64,000 nucleotides of DNA from Luidia sarsii (lineage: Eukaryota > Echinodermata > Asteroidea > Paxillosida > Luidiidae), in contig OX465101.1 in NCBI GenBank assembly GCA_949987565.1, positions 26,486,911-26,550,910 on the forward strand, in the 5' to 3' direction. The notes under the pieces were generated by a model. It ran no database searches. It was not told the origin of the DNA and worked only from the letters and a program-made list of their open reading frames with translations. How positions within the stretch are numbered: the stretch's first letter is position 1; each line of letters begins with the position of its first letter. Made by a program: the position numbers and the translations under genes. Below, piece by piece: positions 56,001 to 63,401 of the stretch.

Positions 56001-56540
56001 CCCTTCGAAAGCAAGCAGTCCCTAAACCCCAACTTCTCCCCGACCGAGAGGATCTTGCAGCTGGCCGAGGAGAGACAGACTCTCAACTCCCTGGAGCAAC
56101 TCAGCTCCCTCCTGAAGGAGATGAACCGGATGGATGTCGCCAGCCTTGTGGACAAGCACATGGTGGGCGCACTGATGGTGGGCGGCAGGGAACCGCTCTG
56201 CATCGCGCCAGCCTCAAAGGAAGAGCCCATGGACGTTCACCCGTTAAGCCCCGACAAATTCCTCACTCCAGCGGGGATGCCCCTCGACAATCCTCGAGAG
56301 CACAGCCTGTCGGGAAGGGTAACCCCCAATGGCCCCCTGCCAAGTCCAAATGCATCTTTGACCAGTGCGGCGACGGTCCAAGAGATTTGGGCCTCCCCAG
56401 GGGCTAGGGGAAATCCCTACAGGACCCCGTGCCTTCAAGACTCTGCATCGCCGACGGGGCCGGGTTCTTGTTCCGAAAGGGACCAGAATGAGAATCTGGC
56501 CCAGCTTGAGGAATGCATTCAGAGAAAGCTGGTGTTATGA
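40886..56540 (+). CDS. Rel homology domain - ZU5 - UPA - death domain fusion protein, 13 exons
   Basis: Exons: 40839/40886-41092, 42089-42234, 43169-43260, 45234-45371, 45595-45699, 46624-46721, 47172-47313, 47656-47748, 48266-49453, 49921-50165, 52356-52505, 52943-53101, 55689-56540. All have GT-AG ends and every junction keeps phase. From the ATG at 40886 (context tcaATGG) the protein is 1204 aa. Residues 26-195: Rel N-terminal half (LQVVEQPRATG, NYEGPLTLVWYL, CKEGVCTKT, YPLNNLRICFHALF). About 197-310: Rel dimerization IPT half (PRILSISQCKGSVRGREELS, VYFHYES, IVVKTPPFHDQKITTPQAVS, KYSYTPI). 341-630: Ser/acid-rich linker. 635-780: ZU5 (HTGGKLSLLGGELCLTIPPG). 780-920: UPA. 993-1076: death domain. 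The order parallels p105/p100 with ZU5-UPA in place of ankyrin repeats, of which none is visible. Likely an NF-kB/death-domain signalling regulator (inference). Two separate genes are unlikely because exons 8 and 9 join in frame with no stop. Confidence 0.9.
41093..42088 (+). other. RHD intron 1
   Basis: About 1 kb with no clear element. The text GAGCCGCTTAAGCACCAAAA with CCTGCTTAGCA at about 41753 recurs in diverged form at about 40541. Otherwise nothing seen. Confidence 0.45.
42089..42234 (+). CDS. RHD gene exon 2
   Basis: Encodes LSNYEGPLTLVWYLAADSEE, HPYILEGADCKEGVCTKTV and ends DGEIIR. The pattern NYxGP..V..L and HSLVGKxCEDGICTVT is that of NF-kB p50. Acceptor ccgcccag, donor AG|gtactg. 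Phase 0 in, phase 2 out. Confidence 0.92.
42760..42932. mobile_element. Pogo/Tigger-like MITE
   Basis: 173 bp flanked by TA. Ends CAGTGGAATGTCGCTATAAC and (other strand) CAGTGGAACATCGCTACAAT; interior repeats of GCTATAACGAAC. The CAGTGGAA..TCGCTATAAC end and TA target site are typical of pogo-type elements. No coding capacity. Confidence 0.85.
42955..43080 (+). repeat. SINE family 2 copy
   Basis: GTCCAGTTCGGCAGTCAAGT, GTGGGTTTGAGTCCCCC and GGCTGCCTGTATTTGTTCAG, then GCAGGCAATCGGGCAAAGCA. Same body and tail as the antisense copy at 3325-3425. Confidence 0.6.
43169..43260 (+). CDS. RHD gene exon 3
   Basis: Encodes FPGLYVRRVHQRNVKKTLER then RREILHRILPG, matching the NF-kB [20 protein letters not shown] region. 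Acceptor tgcaaag, donor G|gtgatt. A 1-kb TIR element starts at the eighth intron base. Confidence 0.92.
43268..44270 (-). mobile_element. 1-kb TIR element, copy C, in RHD intron 3
   Basis: 1003 bp, reverse orientation relative to copies A and B, flanked by TA (43266-43267 and 44271-44272). Begins TCGTGGGGGGCCCAGTTTTC and ends GAAAACCGGTAACTGGAGGA. It starts at the eighth base of the intron, so the donor GTGATT is directly abutted. Confidence 0.9.
44710..44940 (-). repeat. SINE family 1, antisense, near full length
   Basis: GGGCCGGGATTTGAACCCGA, GACCTCTGGTTTTGCGTACC, GGGACACCAGTCAGAAGCAA and AACAACCAATTGTTGT. Reverse complement of the copy at 18800-19060. Confidence 0.75.
45234..45371 (+). 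CDS. RHD gene exon 4
   Basis: Encodes RTFKQKDVTDYPLNNLRICF, then HALFAEQGRAG and STILTRSLHCR. DYPLNNLRICF matches the Rel DYDLNAVRLCF strand. The linker between the two Rel subdomains is shorter or more diverged than in p50. Acceptor caatgcag, donor G|gtaagt. Confidence 0.92.
45595..45699 (+). CDS. RHD gene exon 5: start of IPT dimerization half
   Basis: Encodes EPLLRREPRILSISQCKGSV then RGREELSLEVVNISM, matching the Rel stretch [20 protein letters not shown]. The GGEE turn is conserved as GREE. Acceptor tccccag, donor G|gtaacc. Phase 1 on both sides. Confidence 0.92.
45900..46335. repeat. 13-bp minisatellite TTGGGCTTGAGCT
   Basis: About 30 units of GGGCTTGAGCTTT or GGGCTTCAGCTTT in RHD intron 5. 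Open frames reading WASALGFSFG are repeat artefacts. Confidence 0.95.
46624..46721 (+). CDS. RHD gene exon 6
   Basis: Encodes DDMMVYFHYESLAPQTSWQE then FADIMDIELRRAK, matching p50 DDIQIRFYEE..WEGFGDF. Acceptor ttggtcag, donor AAG|gtgaga. Phase 1 in, phase 0 out. Confidence 0.93.
46722..47171 (+). other. RHD intron 6, nothing seen
   Basis: About 450 bp of AT-rich intron without recognisable repeats or coding. Confidence 0.5.
47172..47313 (+). CDS. RHD gene exon 7
   Basis: Encodes CAKIVVKTPPFHDQKITTPQ, AVSVQIRLVD and KYSYTPIVRG, the signature of the Rel dimerization domain ([20 protein letters not shown], LYYPE). Acceptor cttctcag, donor G|gtatct. Confidence 0.95.
47483..47650. repeat. (CCCT)n-rich microsatellite before RHD exon 8
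   Basis: CCTCCCTCCCT units with TTACTCCCTCCCTGCCTCCC variants, ending just before the acceptor at 47655. Another pyrimidine array directly upstream of a 3' splice site. Confidence 0.93.
47656..47748 (+). CDS. RHD gene exon 8
   Basis: Encodes GIPRLEDQTEQKVPIFLRHF then AGMNALAPVHQ. The position corresponds to the p50 segment VQRKRQKLMPNF with its NLS, but here the RKR is replaced by DQTE. Acceptor tttatag follows a CCCT-rich microsatellite. Donor G|gtgaga. Confidence 0.85.
47749..48265 (+). other. RHD intron 8 with a local duplication
   Basis: GGGAACAAGGAGGGATGGAG with AGAGCTGTTTGCACAGTCA (47879-47920) recurs as GAACAAGGAGGGATATACAT with AGAGCTGGTTGCACGGTCA (47980-48021). A diverged tandem duplication of about 100 bp. 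Confidence 0.6.
48266..49453 (+). CDS. RHD gene exon 9: linker and most of ZU5
   Basis: Large 1188-bp exon. It begins DFLDVNVQEVWQPP, then a basic stretch (GKRGALERWRLRRSERVKAS), then about 250 residues rich in Ser, Gly, Glu, Asp and Arg. From residue 635 it is ZU5: TQRIDHTGGKLSLLGGELCL, TIPPGALAEGQ, CSPTGLHFARPVTLQMPHC. Acceptor gaatccag, donor G|gtttgc. Phase 1 on both sides. Confidence 0.93.
49640..49760 (-). repeat. Foldback-family fragment
   Basis: CTTTGAGAAAGGTCCTGCTG, GGATCGAAACGTCAGGCCCT and AGTCAGTGAGCAGTTTGCAA: one arm only, in RHD intron 9. Confidence 0.75.
49921..50165 (+). CDS. RHD gene exon 10: ZU5 end and UPA start
   Basis: Encodes WERLSSGENPEVRAEMGERC, FILSVDHFTDFTITLDDGD and YITGLDEDQEVRIYLYDNHG. 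The DHFT triplet (H768-F769-T770) sits where FIIND-type ZU5-UPA proteins carry HFS. Acceptor acatccag, donor GAG|gttagc. Phase 1 in, phase 0 out. Confidence 0.93.
50166..52355 (+). other. RHD intron 10
   Basis: 2.2 kb. At 50705-50850 there is dense self-complementary ATCGATATCGCGATATCG text, able to form hairpins. Short TTTG runs near 50480, a C/A tract near 51635. No exon seen; flanking exons align to UPA without a gap. Confidence 0.55.
52356..52505 (+). CDS. RHD gene exon 11: UPA
   Basis: Encodes RIKQEEEILHGKMLHSPISY, FLLELGRANMSVSVQFSS and ends PSVEK. Aligns without a gap to the UNC5 UPA region (EVxxLEKxLGGxLxxEPxxLxFxDSxxNLRLSI), so no exon is missing between 50165 and 52356. Acceptor ttctgcag, donor AAG|gtcagt. 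Confidence 0.9.
52943..53101 (+). CDS. RHD gene exon 12: UPA end
   Basis: Encodes VFLFQKLWYMRSYDVCKFTW, ENRAKALRFMCHIKAQQAL and LLEISNHVK. Matches the UPA pattern IPFxxIWxGxQ..LxCxFTLE. Acceptor cctggcag, donor AAG|gtagag. Phase 0 on both sides. Confidence 0.9.
53251..54072. mobile_element. AGCTTTTCCGC element, copy 1 (RHD intron 12)
   Basis: About 820 bp. Left end TAGCTTTTCCGCCGCGAAGC, right end GCGGAAAAGCG. Interior blocks (ACTTTGTGCACAAAATATG, CACATTCAATTGAGCATATT) appear inverted at 59361-60137. No coding frame; likely a non-autonomous TIR element. Confidence 0.75.
54130..54420 (+). repeat. Foldback-family copy
   Basis: AGGAGGGCCTGACGTTTCAA, TCCTAGCAGGACCTTTCTCA and GAGGCAGAATGACAGGGACG, followed by inner text AGAGGACTAAGGGGAAAGCG. 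A diverged arm plus spacer. Confidence 0.75.
54440..54640 (-). repeat. SINE family 1, antisense
   Basis: GACCGGGACCTGAACCTGGC, ACCTCTGGTTTTACGTACCA and GCTCTTACCGTCTGAGC-like text. Same family as 283-405, followed by the dispersed repeat that ends at about 55215. Confidence 0.7.
54640..55215 (+). repeat. Dispersed intronic repeat, copy 3
   Basis: GGCTGTCAGTGCAGGGGCTA, CGAACAATCCCTAGCCAAAA, CACAGATATGTATTGTTCCT and CGGCACTCGGAATTGG align to 3770-4030. Confidence 0.6.
55689..56540 (+). CDS. RHD gene exon 13: death domain and tail
   Basis: Residues 922-1204. Death domain 993-1076: LLQSLCTQLDQC..NWKVLAEKFKLDSFVKPFES, SPTERILQLAEER and LEQLSSLLKEMNRMDVASLV. The core Trp is W1011, and SPTxxILxLxE with LxxLxxxLxEMxRxD is the UNC5-type death-domain pattern. 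About 128 further residues, rich in Pro and Ser, end QRKLVL and TGA at 56538. Acceptor ttgccag. Confidence 0.93.
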   Translation, partial: PSAPTALQAAASSTHHAQASQFHMHHTRQTVCVDLRRQEWDSAYSCRGSSMADTALSPSIIEGPPPLIPITLLQSLCTQLDQCRALCSNWKVLAEKFKLDSFVKPFESKQSLNPNFSPTERILQLAEERQTLNSLEQLSSLLKEMNRMDVASLVDKHMVGALMVGGREPLCIAPASKEEPMDVHPLSPDKFLTPAGMPLDNPREHSLSGRVTPNGPLPSPNASLTSAATVQEIWASPGARGNPYRTPCLQDSASPTGPGSCSERDQNENLAQLEECIQRKLVL

Positions 56541-56660
56541 GAACCTTGAATCAGAATCCTCATCAGAATTCTTTTTACTCTGAAGATGTTTGGAGTCTTC
56601 TTTAAAAAAAAAAAATTAGACAATTTAGGTACAATAAAATTTACTTCTTTAAATATCTAG
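56541..56660 (+). terminator. 3' UTR and poly(A) signal of the RHD gene
   Basis: AATAAA at 56633-56638, about 95 bp after the stop codon, in AT-rich sequence. A plausible polyadenylation signal. Confidence 0.7.
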
Positions 56661-56865
56661 ATCATGGGGAGAACTGATTTTCAATCATTTGCTTTAAATA
56701 GTAAATATCAGCTTATTATCAGCTTATTATGCTCAGTACTCGGACAAAGAATGTTTGTGTTAGGTGTTGGCGACACAATTGTGTAACGTGAACACAACCA
56801 GTGTTGAGTCTGGATTATGAGATGGGAAATTAGGAATCTTATGAGTTTGTGAAAGTAGCAACGAA

Positions 56866-57010
56866 AATTTGACTAGACTGGGACTTGAACCCGAGCTCTC
56901 TGGCTTGACGCACCAGTGCTCTAACCACCCAAGCTAGCCAGCGTCAGTCTTTCCCGAATAGTCAACTGGGATGGGGTGCCAATCAGAAGTTCAGATACAT
57001 TTATAATATA
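56866..57010 (-). repeat. SINE family 1, antisense
   Basis: TTGACTAGACTGGGACTTGA, ACCCGAGCTCTCTGGCTTGA, GTGCTCTAACCACCCAAGC and GTCAACTGGGATGGGGTGCC. A shorter, more decayed copy follows at 57320-57405. Confidence 0.75.
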
Positions 57011-57319
57011 AATTTATGAACCACTGGCACCACACCCAATTAAAAATGTTGTAAATATGTGCCGCAATCAAATTACCAAGGTCAATTGAATTCTATTTTT
57101 TCTACCAACTAAGAGAATTTTTATGAGCATTTCATGCTTGTCATTTAATCATGTGCAGTTTGGGTTGTAAAGAAATAAAGCAGGTGTGAATTCCAGATAT
57201 TGTATTTAGCATTTTGCAATCCACATGAATCTGTAATTTGATTTGATTACTGAATTGATTACTGAATAAATGAAATTGAATAATCAAACAAATAAAGGGG
57301 AAAAAATGGCAAAAAACTT

Positions 57320-57405
57320 TGACTCAACTGGGATTTTAATCTGGTTTTGCATAATACATGTAGTGCTCTTACCATTTGAGCTATCTAGCCTGTATATGGT
57401 GGTAT
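57320..57405 (-). repeat. SINE family 1, antisense, decayed
   Basis: TTTGACTCAACTGGGATTTT, ATCTGGTTTTGCATAATACA and GTGCTCTTACCATTTGAGCT. The tRNA-like head is still recognisable. Confidence 0.6.
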
Positions 57406-57829
57406 AAATAAATCCATGAAATGAAAAAGTGATCAATTTGGATTGAATGGAGTTCCAGCTATTTGTGTCTTGATTTTATTCAATTATGCACACGAGTCAA
57501 GCAAAATGCACATTATGGTTAGAATGAGAGTAAGTGGACATGATAAGTCAAGCAACTACTGAAATTAATAAATTCCAAGAGAGTGTGCAAGAGAGACAGA
57601 TGGAGGCCCTTTACAAAATGAAGCTTTGGGCTTGTGCTTCTTTTTATCTCTCTCACTTCACAAAGTCAAAAGGTATTCAAGAAAAGCTCTTGGCCAGGCC
57701 ACAGTTAAGGTAAATACTGAAATGGATTCAGTGAACAGGACAAACGTAAATTCACACTTGGTGACATACCACAGCCTGTAGGCCTACCCTGAGGTTTTGT
57801 GAACCTATGGTTGCAGCACACTACTTAAC

Positions 57830-58210
57830 TCCAAGATTTGTTAATAAGGGGCCTTAAGTCCAGAATAAGTGAAGCTTAAGGTTCAGTGTTCCATTTCGTG
57901 TGTTATTTGGACCATACGGGGCTTTAAATGTGGCCCTATTTGGCTGTGGAAGTGTAGGGATGCTATCCAGAATCCTTGCACTGTTGCAGAAATTTGGCTT
58001 AGATGACTGCATTTTGGGGGTGTTTTTCTCTTGGGGTAATTAGCAGAAAATCCAATTGGCTAACAACACCAAAATGTAAAAGAAAATGAGAGATGAAGGT
58101 CCAATCTACAATTTGGAGAATAGTTACAAGACCTGAGAATACTTGACTTTGAAAGTGGGTGGTTTTTGTAGTGTTCTATATGGGAGCTCGATTTTGTGTT
58201 CTGCAACCCT
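57830..58210. repeat. Dispersed repeat inverted relative to 30361-30780
   Basis: AAATGTGGCCCTATTTGGCT, GTGGAAGTGTAGGGATGCTA and GGGTAATTAGC, ending GGGAGCTCGATTTTGTGTTC. It lies directly upstream of spastin and may overlap its promoter. Confidence 0.6.
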
Positions 58211-58618
58211 CAAAACAGAGACAGGGTCTGTTTGCCGCCCTCTTTTGACTCGGAGCAGCTCCGTTCGGAAATCCCCCTGTTCATGTCATCGCTAGCGCAG
58301 TTCGAGATAGTGTGTGGATGGATATGGACACTCGCATTGAGCTTTGGGCAGCGCGCGGTACAGCACGGATCACTAACCCGGATCGTACGCAGGGATTAAT
58401 ACGATGCAATAAAACGAGTTCGGTGGATTCGTAGGCTGGTGCCGCCTGCTTGCACGGGACTCTTGTGCGGTGGCGGTGACCGTACCGTAGGGGGAAAACC
58501 CAAAGGAACTCGGATAGTCTGGTGCCGCGGGCATGCCGCCGCCTCTGCCGTCCACGGTCCGAGCCAGCAGCGCACGCAAGCTCCCGACGCACCGTCGAAA
58601 GCCTCCCACGGCCCCCCG

Positions 58619-58828
58619 ATGCCCCGCAACAAACCCGGTGAGCGAGCCCGTAGCCCCGCCGCTCTCAAGCGCAAGATTCAGCTGGGGCTCGGTCGGTCCT
58701 CGGACCATCAGCAGCAGCAGTTGGGAGACGGGCAGCGGGAATCCCCGCACCGTAGGAACCTCAGACTCGCCAGCTATCCGCTCCTTTTCGTTTTCGGCCT
58801 TCTCCGATTCATCGTCTTCCAGGTCAGG
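58619..58828 (+). CDS. SPAST: Spastin exon 1
   Basis: 70 codons, GC-rich, from ATG 58619 (context cccgATGc, weak) through a basic Gln-rich region to the first half of the membrane hairpin. Chosen donor AGG|gtgaaa; alternative CAG|gtcagg at 58823. Both keep phase 0, and hairpin length favours the longer form. Confidence 0.88.
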
Positions 58829-60749
58829 GTGAAAGTTTAAAACTTGTTTTTTCAGGTGAAAAATTGCTCAATGACTGAAATGACCCTAATGCAAAACTCA
58901 AAAACTGTTTTGATCCTTAGTCTTAAAGGCAGAGATTGCAAGAAGTACTTTTGGACTTGCATTCAGCGGATTATTTCAGCCCCAGATCCACAGTGCCCTT
59001 TCAATACTGAATTACTTTAGTTTAAGTTTTAGCTTTAGTGAATACCTAGTCCCACTACTCGCACTAGTACTAGTACTAGTAGTAGTAGTACTGGGCCGCT
59101 AGGAGTAGGAGCTCCCCTTAAACGAGTTTTGAGACAGACAATCTCAAAACTCGTTTAAGGGGAGCTCCTAGCGGCCCAGTAAGTGGGACTAGTGAATACC
59201 CTTCACTAGAACTAAGTAGAAGAACTTTGTGGTGAGCACTAACTTAATTAAAGCTTTGCCCAATGCCTTGTGCAAACTTCAAACTTAGGGTAATCCTTCT
59301 ACTAGCTCCTAAGAAAATCAATAAAAAACGAGAAATATATGTCTGTTGTGAAACAGAGCATAGAGCTTTTCCGCTTCTGTTTTTAACAAGTCATAGAATA
59401 GCCCCATTCCTACTCCAAAACGCATGTACATATTTTGTGCACAAAGCCTATGGGACTCGAGTGTGGTATTCAAAAATTCATAAAAAATATAAACAATGGT
59501 CCTTCGGTTCCAAACTTTAGATTTAGAATGTCTAGCACGATAGCTAACTACATACCAAATTTCGAGATGATCGGCCAATGCCTTATATGTGTTTTAAAAT
59601 CACACATTTTGATGACGTCATGATTGCGTAACGACATTTTGGCTCCGGAAGGTGTTTCTAAACCATGTCCCCAATAGATATCAAAGAAAAAATGAAAAAA
59701 ATCTCGCTCCGTTGGCCAAATATGCTCATTTCAATGTGAAAATCTGAAAAGTTCATGACCTCATAAATATTCATGAGATGACGTCACGGTCAATTGATGG
59801 CAATTTTTGGATACACCTTTTCCCAACTTAGATACAGTGCAAAGTTGAAACCAAACGAACTTGTACTTTTGCTTTTAATGGATTTTGAAATTTGCCCCTT
59901 TAAAGCAAGGTCACGTGACACGTGATGACGTCATGATGATATCAAGGTGTTTAGGATCAATTTCAGCATGGGCTTTATGCATTTCCCACGTTTGAAAAAA
60001 ATCCAAGTCTGTTCAAGTCGTGCTTACAAAACCCCTGTGCATTGTCTATGGGCTTTGGGGGAGAAGAAGAAGAAGACAAAAAAAAGCTGAACAAAAGATA
60101 TAGCTTTTCCGCTTCCCTGGAAGCGGCGGAAAAGCTAAAAATGTAAACTCTGTTGTAAAATGCATTTTTTTGGTAGTTAGTGGCCTAACGTTTTTGTCCT
60201 AGTACTTAAGCAGGACCTTCATCGAAGGCTAAAAAGTGGACAAAAAGGTTTGCGTGGGGTTAGTCAAGTGGAAAGAAAGCCACATACTTTCAAGCAAACA
60301 AAAATTTTAAAATTAGTAAAGGGACTACATTTACTGTACTTGGGGCTGGGATTAGGGTTGCAGTTTCTGACCGACATTTGCGTTAACAACTGCTCTTTCT
60401 CCCTCTCTGGTTTTTGCCTCTCCCCAGATCTGGCTCCTGCTCTCCCATGCCTTCTGGCGGGTAACAGACCTCAGGAAGAAGTACGCCGTGGTGGACAGGT
60501 CGCCAGCCTACGCCTCGGTCGAGACCACGGTGGACGGGACGCGTCTGACGGGGGTGACCACTGTCCCGTCCGACTCGTCGGAGGGTAGAGCCGGCCAGCC
60601 CACGGCCGCCGGGCCGCCACCGGGGCTGGGCCCGGTCATGGCCGAGAGTCACGGCCAGGGGCCCAGCCTGCTGGCCAAGCAGAGGCAGCACCACAAGAGG
60701 GCCTTTGAGTATCTGTCCAAGGCGCTGAAAATCGATGAGGAGGAAGGAG
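58619..60749 (+). CDS. SPAST: Spastin (AAA ATPase, microtubule severing), N-terminal part, 2 exons
   Basis: Exon 1 is 58619-58828 (MPRNKPGERARSPAALKRKI..) and exon 2 is 60428-60749. Exon 1 ends SPHRRNLRLASYPLLFVFGL then LRFIVFQ, and exon 2 begins IWLLLSHAFWRVTDL. Together these form the hydrophobic hairpin that inserts spastin into ER and lipid-droplet membranes (human pattern [20 protein letters not shown]). Exon 2 then has a low-complexity linker and HHKRAFEYLSKALKIDEEEG, the first helix of the MIT domain (human [20 protein letters not shown]), and ends in phase 1 at G|gtgagt. The rest of the MIT domain, the microtubule-binding region and the AAA domain lie beyond the right edge. The first in-frame ATG is at 58619. 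The exon 1 donor could instead be 58823 (CAG|gtcagg), two codons earlier. Confidence 0.93.
59045..59192. repeat. Palindromic MITE related to 37203-37328
   Basis: Inverted arms GGAGCTCCCCTTAAACGAGT and ACTCGTTTAAGGGGAGCTCC with outer GGGCCGCTAG/CTAGCGGCCC. The left arm is interrupted by ACTAGTACTAGTACTAGTAG-type text. In spastin intron 1. Confidence 0.88.
59361..60137. mobile_element. AGCTTTTCCGC element, copy 2 (spastin intron 1)
   Basis: About 780 bp, inverted relative to 53251-54072. Left end TAGAGCTTTTCCGC, right end GCGGCGGAAAAGCTA. Shares ATGACGTCATGATTGCG-type and CCAAACGAACTTGTACTTTT blocks with copy 1. Confidence 0.75.
60428..60749 (+). CDS. SPAST: Spastin exon 2
   Basis: 107 codons plus one base. 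Second half of the membrane hairpin, then a Pro/Gly/Ala-rich linker and the first MIT helix. Acceptor ctctccccag, donor G|gtgagt. The linker (about residues 94-157) has no recognisable motif. Confidence 0.92.
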
Positions 60750-61574
60750 GTGAGTTTTTTCTCCCGCCGCCCTCCCCCACTGCCCAAACTACACGGGGAG
60801 AAAGGACGAGATGGATTGGGCAATTTCAGATGTAACTTACCGGTACTCATTTGCCTCAAGGATAATGGGATTGATTGAGGGCAAGAAAGAAAAATCCTGA
60901 CTGGAGTGGGATTTGAACCAGAATTGCAGGATTCAGACCCAGGATTAACCAAAAAACAGGCAGCTCAGGCAATTAAAGCATGTTTGTCTGTTTGTTTGTT
61001 TGTTTGTCTCTGCTAGGATTGACATGGCACGATCTCTGCCTTCTTTACATACATGTTCTCAAACTGCTTGTTGACTAGAGGTTTGAGAGCCCGATATTAG
61101 TTTTTTTATACTATTACTAGCATAGTTGTCCATTGTAAGTTGCGTCACGATGCATCGTAAAGGCTGTGTAAAATCCAGGAGGCTCCAGAAGGTGTTACTG
61201 GTCTATTCAACATTTGGGCAATTCCATTGTAACGGAAGGACATTCACAGGCAGTTTTCAATTTCTGAGAACATATATTTCAGAGACTTTACCTTATATAC
61301 CAACAAACAAAATACCAACCTCTGCACTCTGCACTAGTTACAAGCGAGACATTCATGACTGGCTGTCTGAATACAAAGCTGTGACCGCACAGCGTTGGTT
61401 GGAATGACCAAGACCTTGGTCGCCAACGCCTTCCTTCTCGCCGCCCGTTCTCCCGCCACTCAAAGAAACAATTGGGGGCTCCAACTTCGACGCCCTAACA
61501 AAATGGAGAACCAGCTGGCGGCAGACCCCATGACCCCCTCAAATCACAGTCAATCCAAGAGAGTAGATTACCAC

Positions 61575-61800
61575 CTTCCTCGCTAAAACTGGTCAACCCT
61601 GAACCGGCTACGGATGGGAGTTGGCCGTCTCAATGCTAACAGTAACATGCGCCGCTGGGGTCTGCTCCCATCAGAGCAGCCTGCCCATGCAGAGCCCACC
61701 ACATCATCCATGAGTGCTCCACTTCCCCCCCCCCCCCCTCACCCAATGACTTGGACCTCGAAGACCCAAACCATGACACAGTGAGCTGGCTGCAGAGGCT
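61575..61800 (+). pseudogene. Non-LTR retrotransposon ORF2 C-terminal remnant
   Basis: STLNRLRMGVGRLNAN and MRRWGLLPS, followed after a frameshift by CRAHHIIHECS. This is the usual C-terminal pattern of jockey/RTE-like ORF2 (LNRLRTGxGRxxxxLxRWGLxxS..CxCGxxQTxxHIxxECP). Frameshifted and short, so inactive. Confidence 0.75.
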
Positions 61801-63244
61801 GAGCGACACTGCGTACTATATATACGTAGCTGTCTCATACAAAAGAAGAAGATGGTTTTAATAGGAGTGCAGTGGGCATCAGAAAGTTCAAAATTCCATA
61901 TCCGCAACACTGCACTTTCCTCCTGTAGACCCCCCCCCCCCCAAAAAAAAAAATTAAAAAAAATTGTGGGTTCAAACTCTCAACGTGCCTTGCATTCAGT
62001 AGGCCTGCATCTACCGGTACTCTGTCTGCCCAGCAGAGACTGTGTCCCAAAATGTGTGTGCCTTGCAACCAGGACCTCTGTGCAAGTGAATTCGGTGCGG
62101 AGCACTCAAAGCGGCCAGATGCACTTGAGTGGTCGACCTGCTCTCAACCCGCCACAGCCTGAGGGGGGGCTTGGTCCCAGACTATTGCTTGCGCCGCAGC
62201 GGCGCACTCAAAACAGAAACCCTAGATCGCTCTCACTGTCTCAGAGACCAGCTGATCCTGGCCGGCCGTTCCTGTTCCCTAGCGCCCTGAGAGGGCCGCG
62301 CCGAAGCCCATGAATAAATGACTTGCCCATACAAAATGTACTTTAGAGTTCTTGGTCAGGTAGGGGCCGAAGGGGGACGGGAGGGAGGGAGCATTGGGAC
62401 ATTTTTCATAGCTTTGTGGTGGCACAGTTGTGCTAAGATGTGTTGTATGGTAAGCAGGTAGCTTGCTTCCCCCATTGTGTATTTAACGTACTGTAAGTTA
62501 ACTATCCTATGTATACACGTACAGTACATTCATTGGTTCACATATATGTACACACCATACCTGAACACCTGTTAACCTCTTGAACACCTATGCCTTCAGT
62601 CATGAACATTAAACATGTACATGTGTACCATAAATACGTACATGTTGTGTAGTCAGTTGTTCTTGTTGGAATCCAGAAGCCTTTGTACACAATGTATTAG
62701 TTCTGCCAACCCACTTTCTGCCTTTTATTTATCACTCTATTGTTAGAATTTGTTACTGAAGCTGCTGAAATGCCTTCTGTTCAAAATCTAAAAAGGTAAT
62801 GAATTTATGATACATGTACATGTGCATACATGGGCATGTCCTGTCACAGGCGTGCATGACAGAAGAGTGGCAATTTTTGTGCACAGTGAGAAATCTCTTC
62901 TACGTACATGTACATATATAACTATAACTCTGGATTAAAATTTCCTTTCTAAAAGATCATCTCTTAATGTGCGACAGAGGAGGAGGGGGGGGGGTCGGTC
63001 TTCTTCAATTATGTCTGCACAATTAATCTCCAAAATTTCTGGCTTACTGGCTCCCGGAGGATGGGCATTGCATGCTCACATGTTTTTGGTCACGATCTTC
63101 TGAGCCGAACAGTTCTGTGAGGAACACCTGTGACAGCTGCCGTGTCCGGTGGGATATTTGTACTAATCAAGAGCTACCGGATGGGAAACCGTGCACTGCC
63201 GTGCAGTATTGATGCTATCAATTGATAAAATATTCTCTCGGGCA

Positions 63245-63275
<31 letters not shown>

Positions 63276-63339
63276 AAGAGAGGGGAGAGGGAGAGGGAGA
63301 GGGAGAGGGAGAGGAGGAGAGAGCGGGAGAGAGAGAGGG

Positions 63340-63401
<62 letters not shown>

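Noticed and set aside
61126..61407. 93-codon frame as a possible third spastin exon
   Set aside because: No resemblance to the MIT continuation (expected a QKExAVxxYKxGI-like helix) and no suitable phase-1 acceptor.
62040..62320. GC-rich stretch with an open frame after the retroelement remnant
   Set aside because: No recognisable domain or clear splice signals; possibly more decayed transposon sequence, but I cannot support a call.
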